This document shows, one piece after another, positions 10,086 to 19,184 of a stretch of DNA of 64,000 bases. Numbering within the stretch: position 1 is the first letter of the stretch; the number at the start of each line of letters is the position of its first letter. A program made the position numbers and the translations under genes. This DNA is from Frigoribacterium sp. Leaf263. Lineage in GTDB: Bacteria; Actinomycetota; Actinomycetes; Actinomycetales; Microbacteriaceae. The stretch spans positions 498,983 to 562,982 of the forward strand of contig NZ_LMMO01000004.1 of the NCBI RefSeq assembly GCF_001422285.1, read 5' to 3'. The notes beneath the pieces were generated by a model. The model was not told where the DNA came from and ran no database searches. It saw only the letters and a list, made by a program, of their open reading frames with translations.

Positions 10086-10864
10086 TGGGCCAGAAGGTCA
10101 ACCCGTACGGCTTCCGTCTGGGCATCACCACCGACCACGTGTCGCGGTGGTTCACCGACAGCACCAAGCCGGGACAGCGTTACAGCGACTACGTCGCCGA
10201 GGACGTCAAGATCCGCACCCTGCTCAAGACCTCGCTCGACCGCGCCGGCGTGGCCAAGATCGAGATCGAGCGCACCCGTGACCGTGTCCGCGTCGACATC
10301 CACACCGCCCGTCCGGGCATCGTGATCGGTCGTCGTGGCGCCGAGGCCGAGCGCATCCGCGGCGACCTCGAGAAGCTCACGAGCAAGCAGATCCAGCTCA
10401 ACATCCTCGAGGTGAAGAACCCCGAGGCCGAGGCTCAGCTCGTCGCGCAGGGAATCGCCGAGCAGCTCGCTGCTCGTGTCGCGTTCCGTCGTGCGATGCG
10501 CAAGGGCCTCCAGGGCGCCCAGCGCGCCGGCGCCAAGGGTGTCCGCATCCAGGTGTCGGGTCGCCTCGGCGGCGCCGAGATGAGCCGCTCGGAGTTCTAC
10601 CGCGAGGGCCGCGTGCCCCTGCACACGCTCCGCGCCAACATCGACTACGGCTTCTACGAGGCCAAGACCACCTTCGGTCGCATCGGTGTCAAGGTCTGGA
10701 TCTACAAGGGCGACATCACCAACAAGGAGCTCGCACGCGAGCAGGCGAACCAGAAGTCGTCTCGCCCCGAGCGCCGTAACGACCGTGACGGTGCCCGTCG
10801 CGGCGGGGGCGACCGCGCTCCCCGCGAGCAGAAGGCACCCGCCACCACAGGAGCTGAGGCGTAA
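10085..10864 (+). CDS. rpsC: 30S ribosomal protein S3
   Basis: The 259-residue product opens [18 protein letters not shown] and has a type II KH domain with the GXXG-like signature inside [16 protein letters not shown], followed by the C-terminal S3 domain ([27 protein letters not shown]). S3 forms part of the mRNA entry channel and its helicase function. After residue about 220 there is a disordered Arg/Asp/Gly-rich tail ([16 protein letters not shown]) common in actinobacterial S3. It overlaps rplV by one base and precedes rplP by two. Confidence 0.97.
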   Translation: MGQKVNPYGFRLGITTDHVSRWFTDSTKPGQRYSDYVAEDVKIRTLLKTSLDRAGVAKIEIERTRDRVRVDIHTARPGIVIGRRGAEAERIRGDLEKLTSKQIQLNILEVKNPEAEAQLVAQGIAEQLAARVAFRRAMRKGLQGAQRAGAKGVRIQVSGRLGGAEMSRSEFYREGRVPLHTLRANIDYGFYEAKTTFGRIGVKVWIYKGDITNKELAREQANQKSSRPERRNDRDGARRGGGDRAPREQKAPATTGAEA

Positions 10865-10866
10865 CC

Positions 10867-11286
10867 ATGCTTATCCCCCGTCGTGTCAAGCACCGCAAGC
10901 AGCACCACCCCGGTCGCAGTGGCCAGGCCACTGGTGGCACCAAGGTCAGCTTCGGTGAGTACGGCATCCAGGCACTCACGCCCGCTTACGTGACCAACCG
11001 TCAGATCGAGTCCGCTCGTATCGCCATGACGCGTCACATCAAGCGCGGCGGCAAGGTCTGGATCAACATCTACCCCGACCGTCCCCTCACGAAGAAGCCC
11101 GCCGAGACCCGCATGGGTTCCGGTAAGGGTTCGCCCGAGTGGTGGGTCGCCAACGTCAAGCCGGGTCGCGTGCTCTTCGAGCTCAGCGGCGTCAGCGACG
11201 AAATCGCGCGCGAGGCACTCACTCGTGCGATCCACAAGCTGCCCCTCAAGGCACGCATCATCAAGCGCGAGGAGGGCGACGCATAA
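10867..11286 (+). CDS. rplP: 50S ribosomal protein L16
   Basis: The 139-residue product opens [19 protein letters not shown] and contains [19 protein letters not shown] and [15 protein letters not shown], all diagnostic of L16. The protein organises the A-site finger region of 23S rRNA and helps position aminoacyl-tRNA. The ATG is two bases after rpsC, with GGAG in the rpsC end as ribosome-binding site. Its TAA overlaps the rpmC ATG by one base. Confidence 0.97.
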   Translation: MLIPRRVKHRKQHHPGRSGQATGGTKVSFGEYGIQALTPAYVTNRQIESARIAMTRHIKRGGKVWINIYPDRPLTKKPAETRMGSGKGSPEWWVANVKPGRVLFELSGVSDEIAREALTRAIHKLPLKARIIKREEGDA

Positions 11287-11615
11287 TGGCGATCGGATCC
11301 AAGGAGCTCCGTCCGACCGAGCTCGACACTTTCGAAGACGAGCGTCTGGTCGACGAACTGAAGAAGGCCAAGGAAGAGCTGTTCAACCTGCGCTTCCAGT
11401 CGGCGACCGGCCAGCTCGAGAGCCACGGCCGCCTGCGCGCCGTGAAGCGCGACATCGCTCGCATCTACACGGTCCTGCGTGAGCGCGAGCTCGGCATCCG
11501 TGCCACCCCCGTCGCCGTCGAGGCCGCCCCCAAGGCGACCAAGAAGTCGACCAAGAAGGCCGCCGCCGACGAGGCGCCCGCCGCCGAGACCGTCGAGACT
11601 GCCGAGGAGAAGTAA
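11286..11615 (+). CDS. rpmC: 50S ribosomal protein L29 with extended C-terminus
   Basis: Residues 1-70 are a normal L29 ([21 protein letters not shown]..., [20 protein letters not shown]), the two-helix protein near the tunnel exit that helps recruit SRP and trigger factor. Total length is 109 residues against about 65 in most bacteria. The surplus is a C-terminal Ala/Lys/Glu-rich tail ([19 protein letters not shown]) without predicted fold. ATG 11286 overlaps the rplP stop; an upstream in-frame start at 11139 would lie inside rplP and is rejected. Confidence 0.94.
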   Translation: MAIGSKELRPTELDTFEDERLVDELKKAKEELFNLRFQSATGQLESHGRLRAVKRDIARIYTVLRERELGIRATPVAVEAAPKATKKSTKKAAADEAPAAETVETAEEK

Positions 11616-11911
11616 TGGCTACCGAGAACAAGACCGAGGTCGACTCGGCAGCCGTCGAGACCCGCGGCTACCGGAAGACCCGTCGCGGCTACGTGACCAG
11701 CGACAAGATGGACAAGACCATCACCGTCGAGGTCGAGGACCGCGTCAAGCACCCCCTGTACGGCAAGGTCATCCGCCGCACGTCCAAGGTCAAGGCGCAC
11801 GACGAGGCCAACGCGGCCGGTGTCGGCGACCTCGTCGTGATCAGCGAGACCCGTCCGCTCAGCGCCTCCAAGCGCTGGCGCCTGGTCGAGATCCTCGAGA
11901 AGGCGAAGTAG
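11615..11911 (+). CDS. rpsQ: 30S ribosomal protein S17
   Basis: The 98-residue product carries the S17 OB-fold signature [27 protein letters not shown] and ends in [20 protein letters not shown]17 binds the 16S 5' domain early in assembly. About 20 N-terminal residues ([17 protein letters not shown]) are an unconserved extension relative to the E. coli protein. Start and rpmC stop share one base (TAATG). Confidence 0.96.
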   Translation: MATENKTEVDSAAVETRGYRKTRRGYVTSDKMDKTITVEVEDRVKHPLYGKVIRRTSKVKAHDEANAAGVGDLVVISETRPLSASKRWRLVEILEKAK

Positions 11912-11945
11912 GCCTCGCGGCCTGCTTGCGTAGAAGGAGACACAA

Positions 11946-12314
11946 GTGATTCAGCAGGAATCCCGCCTCAAGATCGCCGACAACACCGGTGCGAAAGAGA
12001 TCCTCACCATCCGCGTCCTCGGAGGCTCCGGCCGTCGTTACGCCGGCCTCGGTGACGTGATCGTCGCGACGGTGAAGGACGCCATCCCCGGCGGAAACGT
12101 GAAGAAGGGTGACGTCGTCAAGGCGGTCATCGTTCGTACCAAGAAGGAAGTCCGTCGTCCGGACGGCTCCTACATCAAGTTCGACGAGAACGCCGCAGTG
12201 ATCCTGAAGGCCGATGGGGACCCTCGTGGCACCCGCATCTTCGGGCCGGTCGGTCGCGAACTTCGCGACAAGAAGTTCATGAAGATCATCTCGCTGGCGC
12301 CGGAGGTTATCTAA
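11946..12314 (+). CDS. rplN: 50S ribosomal protein L14
   Basis: The 122-residue product is highly conserved: [19 protein letters not shown] at the start, the L14 signature around [20 protein letters not shown], and [26 protein letters not shown]-type C-terminus. L14 forms intersubunit bridges with 16S h14 and binds the silencing factor RsfS. Translation begins at GTG 11946 after an AGAAGGAGA site. The preceding 34 bp contain a short inverted pair (GGCCTCGCGGCC) that might be a processing point between S10 and spc parts. Confidence 0.97.
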   Translation: MIQQESRLKIADNTGAKEILTIRVLGGSGRRYAGLGDVIVATVKDAIPGGNVKKGDVVKAVIVRTKKEVRRPDGSYIKFDENAAVILKADGDPRGTRIFGPVGRELRDKKFMKIISLAPEVI

Positions 12315-12317
12315 GTC

Positions 12318-12677
12318 ATGGCAAACATCAAGAAGGGTGACCTGGTTCAGGTCATCACCGGCGCGACGCAGACGCGTGGCGGCGACCGAGGCAAGCAGGG
12401 CAAGGTCCTCGAGGTCCTCGTCGAGCGCAACCGCGTCGTCGTCGAGGGTGTCAACCTCGTCACGAAGCACGTGCGCGTCGGCCAGACGCAGCGCGGCACC
12501 AAGACCGGTGGCATCGAGACGCACGAGGCTCCCATCCACGTGTCGAACGTCGCCATCGTCGACCCCAAGACCAAGAAGCCCACGCGAGTCGGCTTCCGTG
12601 AAGAGACGGTCACCAAGGACGGCGTCACCAAGACCGTCCGTGTCCGTTACGCCAAGGCGTCGGGAGAGAACCTCTGA
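12318..12677 (+). CDS. rplX: 50S ribosomal protein L24
   Basis: The 119-residue protein has an N-terminal KOW motif ([29 protein letters not shown]) and the segment [35 protein letters not shown]-like core of L24. It is an assembly initiator bound at the 5' end of 23S rRNA. The start ATG lies three bases after the rplN stop. The final base of its TGA is the first base of the rplE ATG (TGATG), a coupled arrangement. Confidence 0.96.
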   Translation: MANIKKGDLVQVITGATQTRGGDRGKQGKVLEVLVERNRVVVEGVNLVTKHVRVGQTQRGTKTGGIETHEAPIHVSNVAIVDPKTKKPTRVGFREETVTKDGVTKTVRVRYAKASGENL

Positions 12678-13264
12678 TGACTGACACCACCACCACGACC
12701 CCGACGGCGCTCCCGCGCCTGAAGGCGAAGTACCGTGCGGAGATCCTTCCGCAGCTGAAGAGCGACTTCGGTTTCACGAACGTCCACCAGGTCCCCGGCC
12801 TGGTCAAGATCGTCGTGAACACCGGTGTCGGCGAGGCGGCCCGCGACAGCAAGATCATCGACGGTGCCATCAAGGACCTCACCGCCATCACGGGTCAGAA
12901 GCCGCAGGTCACGAAGGCCCGCAAGTCGATCGCCCAGTTCAAGCTCCGCGAGGGTCAGCCCATCGGCGCCCACGTGACGCTTCGCGGCGACCGCGCCTGG
13001 GAGTTCCTCGACCGGCTCCTGTCGCTCGCTCTTCCCCGTATCCGCGACTTCCGTGGTCTGAGCGACCGCCAGTTCGACGGCAACGGCAACTACACGTTCG
13101 GTCTCACGGAGCAGAGCATGTTCCACGAGATCGACCAGGACCGCATCGACCGTGTGCGTGGATTCGACATCACCGTCGTGACCACCGCCAAGAACGACGA
13201 CGAGGGACGCGCGCTGCTCAAGGCGCTCGGCTTCCCGTTCCGTTCGGCCGACTCGGCCAAGTAA
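12677..13264 (+). CDS. rplE: 50S ribosomal protein L5
   Basis: The 195-residue product contains [55 protein letters not shown] and the C-terminal [25 protein letters not shown], all typical of L5. L5 binds 5S rRNA and contacts P-site tRNA and S13/S19. The first dozen residues ([12 protein letters not shown]) are an unconserved Thr-rich lead. Downstream, rpsN, which many actinobacteria place between rplE and rpsH, is absent; a hairpin-bearing 141-bp spacer is there instead. Confidence 0.97.
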   Translation: MTDTTTTTPTALPRLKAKYRAEILPQLKSDFGFTNVHQVPGLVKIVVNTGVGEAARDSKIIDGAIKDLTAITGQKPQVTKARKSIAQFKLREGQPIGAHVTLRGDRAWEFLDRLLSLALPRIRDFRGLSDRQFDGNGNYTFGLTEQSMFHEIDQDRIDRVRGFDITVVTTAKNDDEGRALLKALGFPFRSADSAK

Positions 13265-13271
13265 GATCGTC

Positions 13272-13304
13272 CGGTCGGCAACTCGCACGTCGAGTTGCCG
13301 ACCG
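13272..13304 (+). promoter_or_regulatory. Strong hairpin in the rplE-rpsH spacer
   Basis: A perfect 14-bp stem (13272-13285 with 13291-13304) with a 5-nt CACGT loop starts seven bases after the rplE stop and is followed by TTCCCC. The spacer is the longest inside the spc operon. It could be a partial terminator/attenuator or an mRNA processing site that tunes rplE relative to downstream genes; there is no long U-run. Confidence 0.6.
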
Positions 13305-13405
13305 TTCCCCTGAGGTCGCAGAGATTCGCTCTGCGACCACCCGATCGTCCAGGTCGGCACCCGGTGTACCGGATGTCGAAACCGGATGAGAAAGAGATCA
13401 ATCGC

Positions 13406-13804
13406 ATGACGATGACAGATCCGGTCGCAGACCTGCTGACCAGACTGCGCAACGCGAACTCGGCCTTCCACGAGACCGTGTCGCTTCCGAGCAGCAAGCT
13501 CAAGTCCCACATCGCCGAGATCCTCAAGCGCGAGGGTTTCATCGAGGCGTGGAAGGTCGAAGACGCTCGCGTCGGTCAGACCCTCACCATCGACCTCAAG
13601 TACGGCCCCGCCCGTGAGCGCTCCATCAAGGGCATCAAGCGCGTGTCGAAGCCCGGTCTCCGGGTCTACGCGAAGTCGACCGAGATCCCTCAGGTGCTCG
13701 GTGGACTCGGTGTAGCCATCCTGTCGACTTCCTCCGGTCTGCTGACCGACCGTGAGGCCCAGAAGAAGGGCGTGGGCGGAGAAGTCATCGCCTACGTGTG
13801 GTAA
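13406..13804 (+). CDS. rpsH: 30S ribosomal protein S8
   Basis: The 132-residue product starts [18 protein letters not shown] and ends with the S8 signature [27 protein letters not shown]8 binds helix 21 of 16S rRNA and is a central-domain assembly protein; in E. coli it also represses the spc operon by binding near the rplE start. ATG 13406 fits homologues and follows a purine-rich GAGAAAGAGA stretch; the alternative ATG 13412 is two codons further, and the upstream in-frame starts would run through the hairpin spacer. Confidence 0.96.
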   Translation: MTMTDPVADLLTRLRNANSAFHETVSLPSSKLKSHIAEILKREGFIEAWKVEDARVGQTLTIDLKYGPARERSIKGIKRVSKPGLRVYAKSTEIPQVLGGLGVAILSTSSGLLTDREAQKKGVGGEVIAYVW

Positions 13805-13810
13805 CTCGTC

Positions 13811-14347
13811 ATGTCTCGAATCGGAAGACTCCCCATCTCGATCCCGTCCGGGGTCGACGTGAAGATCGACGGCCAGGCCGTCACCGTCAAGGGCCCCAAG
13901 GGTGAGCTGTCGCTCATCGTCAAGAGCCCCATCGAAGCCAAGCTCGAAGAGGGCACGGTCGTCGTGACCCGCCCCGACGACGAGCGCGAGTCGCGTTCGC
14001 TGCACGGCCTCACCCGTACCCTCATCGCCAACCAGATCATCGGTGTGACGCAGGGCTACACGAAGGGCCTCGAGGTCGTCGGAACCGGCTACCGCGTCCA
14101 GGCCAAGGGCTCGAACGTCGAGTTCGCCCTCGGTTACTCGCACCCCATCACCGTCGAGCCGCCCGCGGGCATCAGCTTCACGGTCGAAGGCAACAACAAG
14201 CTCACGGTCGTCGGCATCGACAAGCAGGCCGTCGGCGAAGTCGCCGCCAACATCCGCAAGCTGCGCAAGCCCGAGCCCTACAAGGGCAAGGGCGTGCGCT
14301 ACGCCGGCGAGGTCGTCCGCCGCAAGGCCGGAAAGTCAGGTAAGTAA
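13811..14347 (+). CDS. rplF: 50S ribosomal protein L6
   Basis: The 178-residue product opens [19 protein letters not shown] and carries VKGPKGELS and the C-terminal L6 signature [22 protein letters not shown]. Two duplicated alpha-beta domains of about 80 residues are recognisable. L6 sits beside the sarcin-ricin loop and is needed for factor binding. It follows rpsH by six bases and precedes rplR by two. Confidence 0.97.
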   Translation: MSRIGRLPISIPSGVDVKIDGQAVTVKGPKGELSLIVKSPIEAKLEEGTVVVTRPDDERESRSLHGLTRTLIANQIIGVTQGYTKGLEVVGTGYRVQAKGSNVEFALGYSHPITVEPPAGISFTVEGNNKLTVVGIDKQAVGEVAANIRKLRKPEPYKGKGVRYAGEVVRRKAGKSGK

Positions 14348-14349
14348 TC

Positions 14350-14721
14350 ATGGGTCTCGGTACACGAGGAAAGAGCAAGTCGGCCGCCACCAAGCGCCGT
14401 CACACCCGCCTGCGCAAGAAGGTCGTGGGCACCGAAGAGCGCCCCCGTCTCGTCGTCACCCGTTCGGCCCGGCACGTCTTCGTGCAGGTCGTCGACGACA
14501 GCAAGGGCTTCACCGTCGCCAGCGCATCGACCCTCGAGGCCGACATGCGCTCGTTCGACGGCGACAAGACCGCGAAGTCCCGCAAGGTCGGCGAGCTCGT
14601 CGCCGAGCGCGCGAAGGCAGCGGGCATCGAGGCCGTCGTGTTCGATCGCGGCGGCAACAAGTACGCCGGACGCGTCGCGGCCATCGCCGAAGGCGCCCGA
14701 GAGGCTGGTTTGAACCTGTGA
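14350..14721 (+). CDS. rplR: 50S ribosomal protein L18
   Basis: The 123-residue protein contains [22 protein letters not shown] at the basic N-terminus and the core around [24 protein letters not shown], ending [20 protein letters not shown]18 binds 5S rRNA together with L5 and delivers it to the large subunit. Its stop codon overlaps the rpsE GTG start by four bases (GTGA). Confidence 0.97.
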   Translation: MGLGTRGKSKSAATKRRHTRLRKKVVGTEERPRLVVTRSARHVFVQVVDDSKGFTVASASTLEADMRSFDGDKTAKSRKVGELVAERAKAAGIEAVVFDRGGNKYAGRVAAIAEGAREAGLNL

Positions 14722-15458
14722 GCGACGCTACGAACACCACACCCCCCGCTGAGCCCGAGGCGACCAAGGCTCCGGCCGAGGCCGTCGTCGAGCGTCCCGT
14801 CGAGACGGCTGCCGGATCCGAGTCCAACAACCGCGAGGGTGGTCGCACCGACCGCCGTGGCGGCCAGGGCCGCGGAGACCGCAACGCCGGTGGCCGTGGC
14901 CGTGGCGACCGCGACGACAAGAGCCAGTTCCTGGAGCGCGTCGTCACGATCAACCGCGTGTCGAAGGTCGTCAAGGGCGGTCGTCGCTTCAGCTTCACCG
15001 CGCTCGTCGTCGTCGGAGACGGCAACGGACTCGTCGGCGTCGGCTACGGCAAGGCCCGCGAGGTCCCCACGGCCATCAGCAAGGGCGTCGAAGAGGCCAA
15101 GAAGAACTTCTTCCGCGTCCCGCGCATCGGCAACACCATCCCGCACCCCGTGCAGGGTGAGGCCGCTGCCGGCGTCGTCATGCTGCGTCCGGCTTCCGCC
15201 GGTACCGGTGTCATCGCCGGTGGTCCCGTCCGCGCCGTGCTCGAGTGCGCCGGTGTCCACGACGTCCTGAGCAAGTCGCTCGGTTCGTCGAACACGATCA
15301 ACATCGTCCACGCGACCGTCGAGGCGCTCAAGCAGCTCGAGGAGCCGCGCGCCGTCGCTGCTCGTCGTGGGCTCGACATCGACGCCGTCATGCCGGCCTT
15401 CATGGTCCGTGCAGAGCAGGCCGCGCGCGACGCCGCAACCGAGAAGGCAGGTGCATGA
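14718..15458 (+). CDS. rpsE: 30S ribosomal protein S5 with long N-terminal extension
   Basis: S5 lines the mRNA entry channel and influences decoding accuracy. From about residue 72 the protein is canonical: [23 protein letters not shown], then [19 protein letters not shown] (S5 signature) and the C-terminal S5 domain with [16 protein letters not shown]. Total length is 246 residues, against about 166 in E. coli. The first 70 residues are disordered: a Glu/Ala/Pro part followed by an Arg/Gly/Asp-rich part ([20 protein letters not shown]) that resembles RNA-binding RGG tracts. GTG 14718 overlaps the rplR stop, which supports this long form; no closer start gives a better fit. Confidence 0.95.
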   Translation: MSDATNTTPPAEPEATKAPAEAVVERPVETAAGSESNNREGGRTDRRGGQGRGDRNAGGRGRGDRDDKSQFLERVVTINRVSKVVKGGRRFSFTALVVVGDGNGLVGVGYGKAREVPTAISKGVEEAKKNFFRVPRIGNTIPHPVQGEAAAGVVMLRPASAGTGVIAGGPVRAVLECAGVHDVLSKSLGSSNTINIVHATVEALKQLEEPRAVAARRGLDIDAVMPAFMVRAEQAARDAATEKAGA

Positions 15459-15643
15459 TGGCCGCCAACCTCAAGGTGACCCAGATCAAGTCCGTAATCA
15501 GCGAGAAGCAGAACCAGCGTGACACGCTGCGGAGCTTGGGCCTCAAGCGCATCGGCCAGTCGGTCGTGCGCGAAGACAACAAGCAGAACCGCGGCTACGT
15601 CAACACGGTCGCTCACCTCGTGAAGGTCGAGGAGATTGACTAA
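15455..15643 (+). CDS. rpmD: 50S ribosomal protein L30
   Basis: The 62-residue product reads [20 protein letters not shown], then [19 protein letters not shown], the L30 signature, and ends [10 protein letters not shown]30 is a small protein on the 50S subunit near 5S rRNA. Two adjacent ATG codons (15455 and 15458) are possible starts; the first overlaps the rpsE stop as ATGA. Its TAA shares one base with the rplO ATG. Confidence 0.96.
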   Translation: MMAANLKVTQIKSVISEKQNQRDTLRSLGLKRIGQSVVREDNKQNRGYVNTVAHLVKVEEID

Positions 15644-16272
15644 TGGCTGACGAGAAGAAGGAGACGGCCGAGAAGGCCGCTCCGAAGAAGGCTGCCGCCA
15701 CGAAGGCGACGACCACCAAGGCGGCTCCCAAGGCCGCCGCCAAGAAGCCGGCCGCCGACAAGGCAGCTGCTTCGACGGGTTCGACCACCAAGGCCGCTCC
15801 CGCCGCGAAGTCGTCCGACGACGTCGCCCGTCCCCAGGTGCTCAAGGTGCACCACCTTCGCCCGGCTCCCGGTGCCAAGAAGGCGAAGACCCGTGTGGGA
15901 CGCGGTGAGGGTTCGAAGGGTAAGACCGCCGGACGTGGAACCAAGGGTCAGAAGGCCCGGTACCAGGTCAAGGTCGGCTTCGAAGGTGGGCAGATGCCTC
16001 TGCACATGCGTACTCCGAAGCTGCGCGGGTTCAAGAACCCGTTCCGCGTCGAGTACCAGGTCGTGAACCTCGAGAAGCTCGGCGAGCTCTACCCGCAGGG
16101 TGGGGACGTCACCGTGAGCGACCTCGTCGCGAAGGGCGCCGTCCGCAAGAACGAGAAGGTCAAGGTCCTCGGACAGGGCGACCTCAGCGTCAAGCTGACC
16201 GTCGCGGTCGACAAGGTCTCCGGCTCCGCCGAGGACAAGATCGTCGCCGCCGGCGGGTCCGTCACCAAGTAA
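15643..16272 (+). CDS. rplO: 50S ribosomal protein L15 with Ala/Lys-rich N-terminal extension
   Basis: The conserved L15 body begins near residue 65 ([20 protein letters not shown]), with the glycine-rich [22 protein letters not shown] and the [20 protein letters not shown] loop, and ends in the L15 C-terminal fold. The first 64 residues are a low-complexity Ala/Lys/Thr tract with AAPKKAA-type repeats reminiscent of histone H1 tails. Total length is 209 residues against about 145 in E. coli. There is no internal ATG or GTG at the usual start, and ATG 15643 overlaps the rpmD stop, so the extension is probably translated. L15 is a late-assembly 50S protein; secY follows after a hairpin. Confidence 0.95.
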   Translation: MADEKKETAEKAAPKKAAATKATTTKAAPKAAAKKPAADKAAASTGSTTKAAPAAKSSDDVARPQVLKVHHLRPAPGAKKAKTRVGRGEGSKGKTAGRGTKGQKARYQVKVGFEGGQMPLHMRTPKLRGFKNPFRVEYQVVNLEKLGELYPQGGDVTVSDLVAKGAVRKNEKVKVLGQGDLSVKLTVAVDKVSGSAEDKIVAAGGSVTK

Positions 16273-16280
16273 TCACCTGA

Positions 16281-16306
16281 GGGGGTGGTCCGCAAGGGCC
16301 ACCCCC
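16281..16306 (+). terminator. Terminator or attenuator between rplO and secY
   Basis: An 8-bp GC-rich stem (16281-16288 with 16299-16306) starts nine bases after the rplO stop; a short ATCAGTCGTC follows. It may reduce read-through into secY-adk-map. Confidence 0.6.
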
Positions 16307-16340
16307 ATCAGTCGTCTATCCTCGTACCGGGAGGCACCAC

Positions 16341-17663
16341 GTGTTCAGAGCTGTCGCGCGAATCATGCGCACCCCCGACCTTCGTCGCAAGATCGGGTTC
16401 ACGCTCGGCATCATCGCGCTCTTCCGGTTGGGTTCGTTCATCCCCGCACCGTTCGTGGACTACCAGAACGTGCAGCTCTGCCTGGCCGGCAACACGGGCA
16501 CCTCGGGTCTCTACGAGCTCGTCAACCTCTTCAGCGGCGGGGCGCTGCTCCAGCTCTCCGTCTTCGCGCTCGGCATCATGCCGTACATCACATCGTCGAT
16601 CATCGTGCAGCTGCTGCGCGTGGTCATCCCGCACTTCGACACCCTGTACAAAGAGGGCCAGTCGGGTCAGGCGAAGCTCACCCAGTACACGCGCTACCTC
16701 ACCATCGCCCTCGGCATCCTCCAGTCGACGACCCTGATCACCGTGGCCCGCTCCGGCGCCCTGTTCAGCGGATCCGGCGCTGCCGAGTGCAGCCAGCTGA
16801 TCACGAACGACGCCTGGTACGCCGTGATGCTCATGGTCATCACCATGACGGCCGGAACCGGCCTCATCATGTGGATGGGCGAGCTCATCACCGAGCGCGG
16901 CATCGGCAACGGCATGTCGCTGCTGATCTTCACCTCCATCGCGGCGCGTTTCCCCACGGCCCTCTGGAGCATCGCTCAGGCCCGCAGCTTCGAGATCTTC
17001 CTCATGGTCATCGCCGTCGGCCTGGTCATCATGGCCGCCGTCGTCTTCGTCGAGCAGTCCCAGCGACGCATCCCCGTGCAGTACGCCAAGCGGATGGTCG
17101 GCAGGCGGACGTACGGCGGCAACAACACGTACATCCCCATCAAGGTGAACATGGCCGGCGTCGTGCCCGTCATCTTCGCCTCGTCGCTCCTGTACCTCCC
17201 GGCTCTCGTCGCTCAGTTCAACCAACCGGCCGACGGCACGGCGCCTCCCGCGTGGGTCAGCTGGGTGCAGGCCAACCTCACCTCAGGCGACAACCCGCTC
17301 TACATGCTCGTGTACTTCGCGCTCATCGTCGGGTTCACGTACTTCTACGTCGCGATCACCTTCAACCCCGAAGAGGTCGCCGACAACATGAAGAAGTACG
17401 GCGGGTTTATCCCGGGCATCCGCGCCGGTCGACCCACGGCCGAGTACCTCGACTACGTGCTCACCCGCGTCACGCTCCCCGGTGCTCTGTACCTCGGCAT
17501 CATCGCCCTCATCCCGCTGATCGCCCTGGCGACCGTGGGGGCGAACCAGAACTTCCCCTTCGGAGGCGCGAGCATCCTGATCATCGTCGGCGTCGGTCTC
17601 GAGACGGTCAAGCAGATCGACTCGCAACTCCAGCAGCGTCACTACGAAGGGCTCCTCCGATGA
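16341..17663 (+). CDS. secY: Preprotein translocase subunit SecY
   Basis: SecY is the pore of the Sec translocon. The 440-residue product has ten strongly hydrophobic segments. It carries SecY landmarks: [19 protein letters not shown] at TM1, [13 protein letters not shown] at TM2, [44 protein letters not shown] with a conserved Arg pair in cytosolic loop C4, and [20 protein letters not shown]. The GTG start at 16341 follows GGGAGGC. Its stop overlaps the adk start by four bases (ATGA). Confidence 0.98.
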   Translation: MFRAVARIMRTPDLRRKIGFTLGIIALFRLGSFIPAPFVDYQNVQLCLAGNTGTSGLYELVNLFSGGALLQLSVFALGIMPYITSSIIVQLLRVVIPHFDTLYKEGQSGQAKLTQYTRYLTIALGILQSTTLITVARSGALFSGSGAAECSQLITNDAWYAVMLMVITMTAGTGLIMWMGELITERGIGNGMSLLIFTSIAARFPTALWSIAQARSFEIFLMVIAVGLVIMAAVVFVEQSQRRIPVQYAKRMVGRRTYGGNNTYIPIKVNMAGVVPVIFASSLLYLPALVAQFNQPADGTAPPAWVSWVQANLTSGDNPLYMLVYFALIVGFTYFYVAITFNPEEVADNMKKYGGFIPGIRAGRPTAEYLDYVLTRVTLPGALYLGIIALIPLIALATVGANQNFPFGGASILIIVGVGLETVKQIDSQLQQRHYEGLLR

Positions 17664-18283
17664 CCGCCGGTGTCGACGGCGCGGTCAGCCCGCGCCTCCT
17701 GATCGTCGGTCCTCCCGGCGCGGGCAAGGGCACTCAGGCCACGGCGATCGCTCAGGCCTTCAAGATCCCCGCCATCTCGACGGGCGACATCTTCCGGGCG
17801 AACGTGAAGAACGAGACCGAGCTCGGACTCAAGGTCAAGGCGATCCTGGACGCCGGAGACTACGTCCCGGACAGCCTCACCAACGAGCTCATCTCCGACC
17901 GCCTGAGCCAGGCGGACGCGGCCGAAGGGTTCCTCCTCGACGGCTACCCCCGCACGATCCCTCAGGTCGAGTTCCTCGACGCCCGTCTCGCCGCTCAGGG
18001 TCAGGCGCTCACCGCGGTCGTCCAGCTCGTCGCCGACCGCGACGCGATCGTCGAGCGGCTCCGCAAGCGGGCTCTCGAGCAGGGGCGCTCCGACGACACC
18101 GAAGACGCCATCCGCCACCGTCAGGACGTCTACCTGCGCGAGACCGCTCCTCTCATCGAGACGTACCGTGAGCGCGGACTGCTCGTCGACGTCGACGGAC
18201 TGGGCAGCGTCGACGAGGTGGCCGCACGCATCGACGCGGCCCTGAACGACCGCGGCCTGCGTCCCGTCGCGGCGGCCTCCTGA
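17660..18283 (+). CDS. adk: Adenylate kinase
   Basis: Catalyses AMP + ATP = 2 ADP. The 207-residue protein has the P-loop GPPGAGKGT at residues 17-25, [11 protein letters not shown] (AMP binding), [17 protein letters not shown], and the LID-adjacent [12 protein letters not shown]. The LID is short ([22 protein letters not shown]) and has no zinc-binding Cys, as in short-form or actinobacterial enzymes. A ten-residue unconserved N-terminal lead precedes the first strand. ATG 17660 overlaps the secY stop. map follows five bases later. Confidence 0.97.
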   Translation: MTAGVDGAVSPRLLIVGPPGAGKGTQATAIAQAFKIPAISTGDIFRANVKNETELGLKVKAILDAGDYVPDSLTNELISDRLSQADAAEGFLLDGYPRTIPQVEFLDARLAAQGQALTAVVQLVADRDAIVERLRKRALEQGRSDDTEDAIRHRQDVYLRETAPLIETYRERGLLVDVDGLGSVDEVAARIDAALNDRGLRPVAAAS

Positions 18284-18288
18284 CGCGC

Positions 18289-19122
18289 GTGGGTCTGCGC
18301 CGACCCGGGATCTACAAGAGCCGGGACGAGATGCGGTCCATGATCCGTCCGGGTCTGCTGACGGCGGAGTCGCTCGACGCCGTGGCCGCGGCCATCCGAC
18401 CCGGGGTCTCGACTCTCGAGCTCGACGCCATCGCCGAGAAGGTCATCCGCGACGGTGGCGGCGTGCCCAACTTCATGCTCGTCCCCGGATACAGTCACAC
18501 GGTCTGCGCCTCCGTCAACGACGAGGTCGTTCACGGGATCCCGGGTGAGCGCGTGCTCCGCGCCGGCGACATCGTCTCGATCGACAGCGGTGCCGAGGTC
18601 GACGGGTGGAACGGCGACAGCGCCCGCACGTTCGTCCTCGACGCGGCCGATGCCACCGAGGTGGACTTCGAGCGCCGTCGTCTGAACCGGGTGACCGAAG
18701 AGGCCCTCTGGCACGGCATCGCGGCTCTGGCGACCGCCCGTCGACTCGACGAGGTCGGTGGCGCGATCGAGGACCACGTCGAGAGCCAGGGCGTGTTCGG
18801 GATCATCGAGGACTACACCGGTCACGGCATCGGCCGTTCCATGCATGAGGATCCGCCGGTCTTCAACTACCGCGTGTCCGGTCGCAGCCCAGTCGTCAAG
18901 CCGGGTCTCGTGGTGGCCATCGAGCCCATGATCACCCTCGGAACGATCGACACGGTGACGCAGGCCGACGACTGGACGGTCTCGACGACGGACGGCTCCG
19001 ACGCCGCGCACTGGGAGCACTCGGTGGCCGTCCACGACGGTGGCATCTGGGTCCTCACGGCAGCCGACGGAGGAGCCTCAGGACTCGCGCCCCTCGGCAT
19101 CCGCCCGGTGCCCATCGCCTGA
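18289..19122 (+). CDS. map: Methionine aminopeptidase, type I
   Basis: Removes N-terminal Met from nascent proteins. The 277-residue product shows the metal ligands of the pita-bread fold: DSGAEVDGWNGDSARTF (two Asp), GHGIGRSMHEDP (His), AIEPM (Glu) and HWEHSVAV (Glu). The substrate His lies in PGYSHTVCASVNDEVVHGIP. It has no N-terminal zinc-finger extension. GTG 18289 starts five bases after adk, with no strong ribosome-binding site, so translation probably depends on coupling. It converges on the LCP gene. Confidence 0.95.
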   Translation: MGLRRPGIYKSRDEMRSMIRPGLLTAESLDAVAAAIRPGVSTLELDAIAEKVIRDGGGVPNFMLVPGYSHTVCASVNDEVVHGIPGERVLRAGDIVSIDSGAEVDGWNGDSARTFVLDAADATEVDFERRRLNRVTEEALWHGIAALATARRLDEVGGAIEDHVESQGVFGIIEDYTGHGIGRSMHEDPPVFNYRVSGRSPVVKPGLVVAIEPMITLGTIDTVTQADDWTVSTTDGSDAAHWEHSVAVHDGGIWVLTAADGGASGLAPLGIRPVPIA

Positions 19123-19161
19123 CGGGCGCGACGTCGCCGCGACGTCCCCGCCGGACCCTCT

Positions 19162-19174
19162 CGCGCCTCCTCGG
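19162..19174 (-). repeat. GAGGAGGCGCGG motif copy (map/LCP convergent spacer)
   Basis: Complement of the motif (CGCGCCTCCTCGG) in the 62-bp spacer between two converging genes. Confidence 0.65.
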
Positions 19175-19184
19175 GCCGCCGGGG

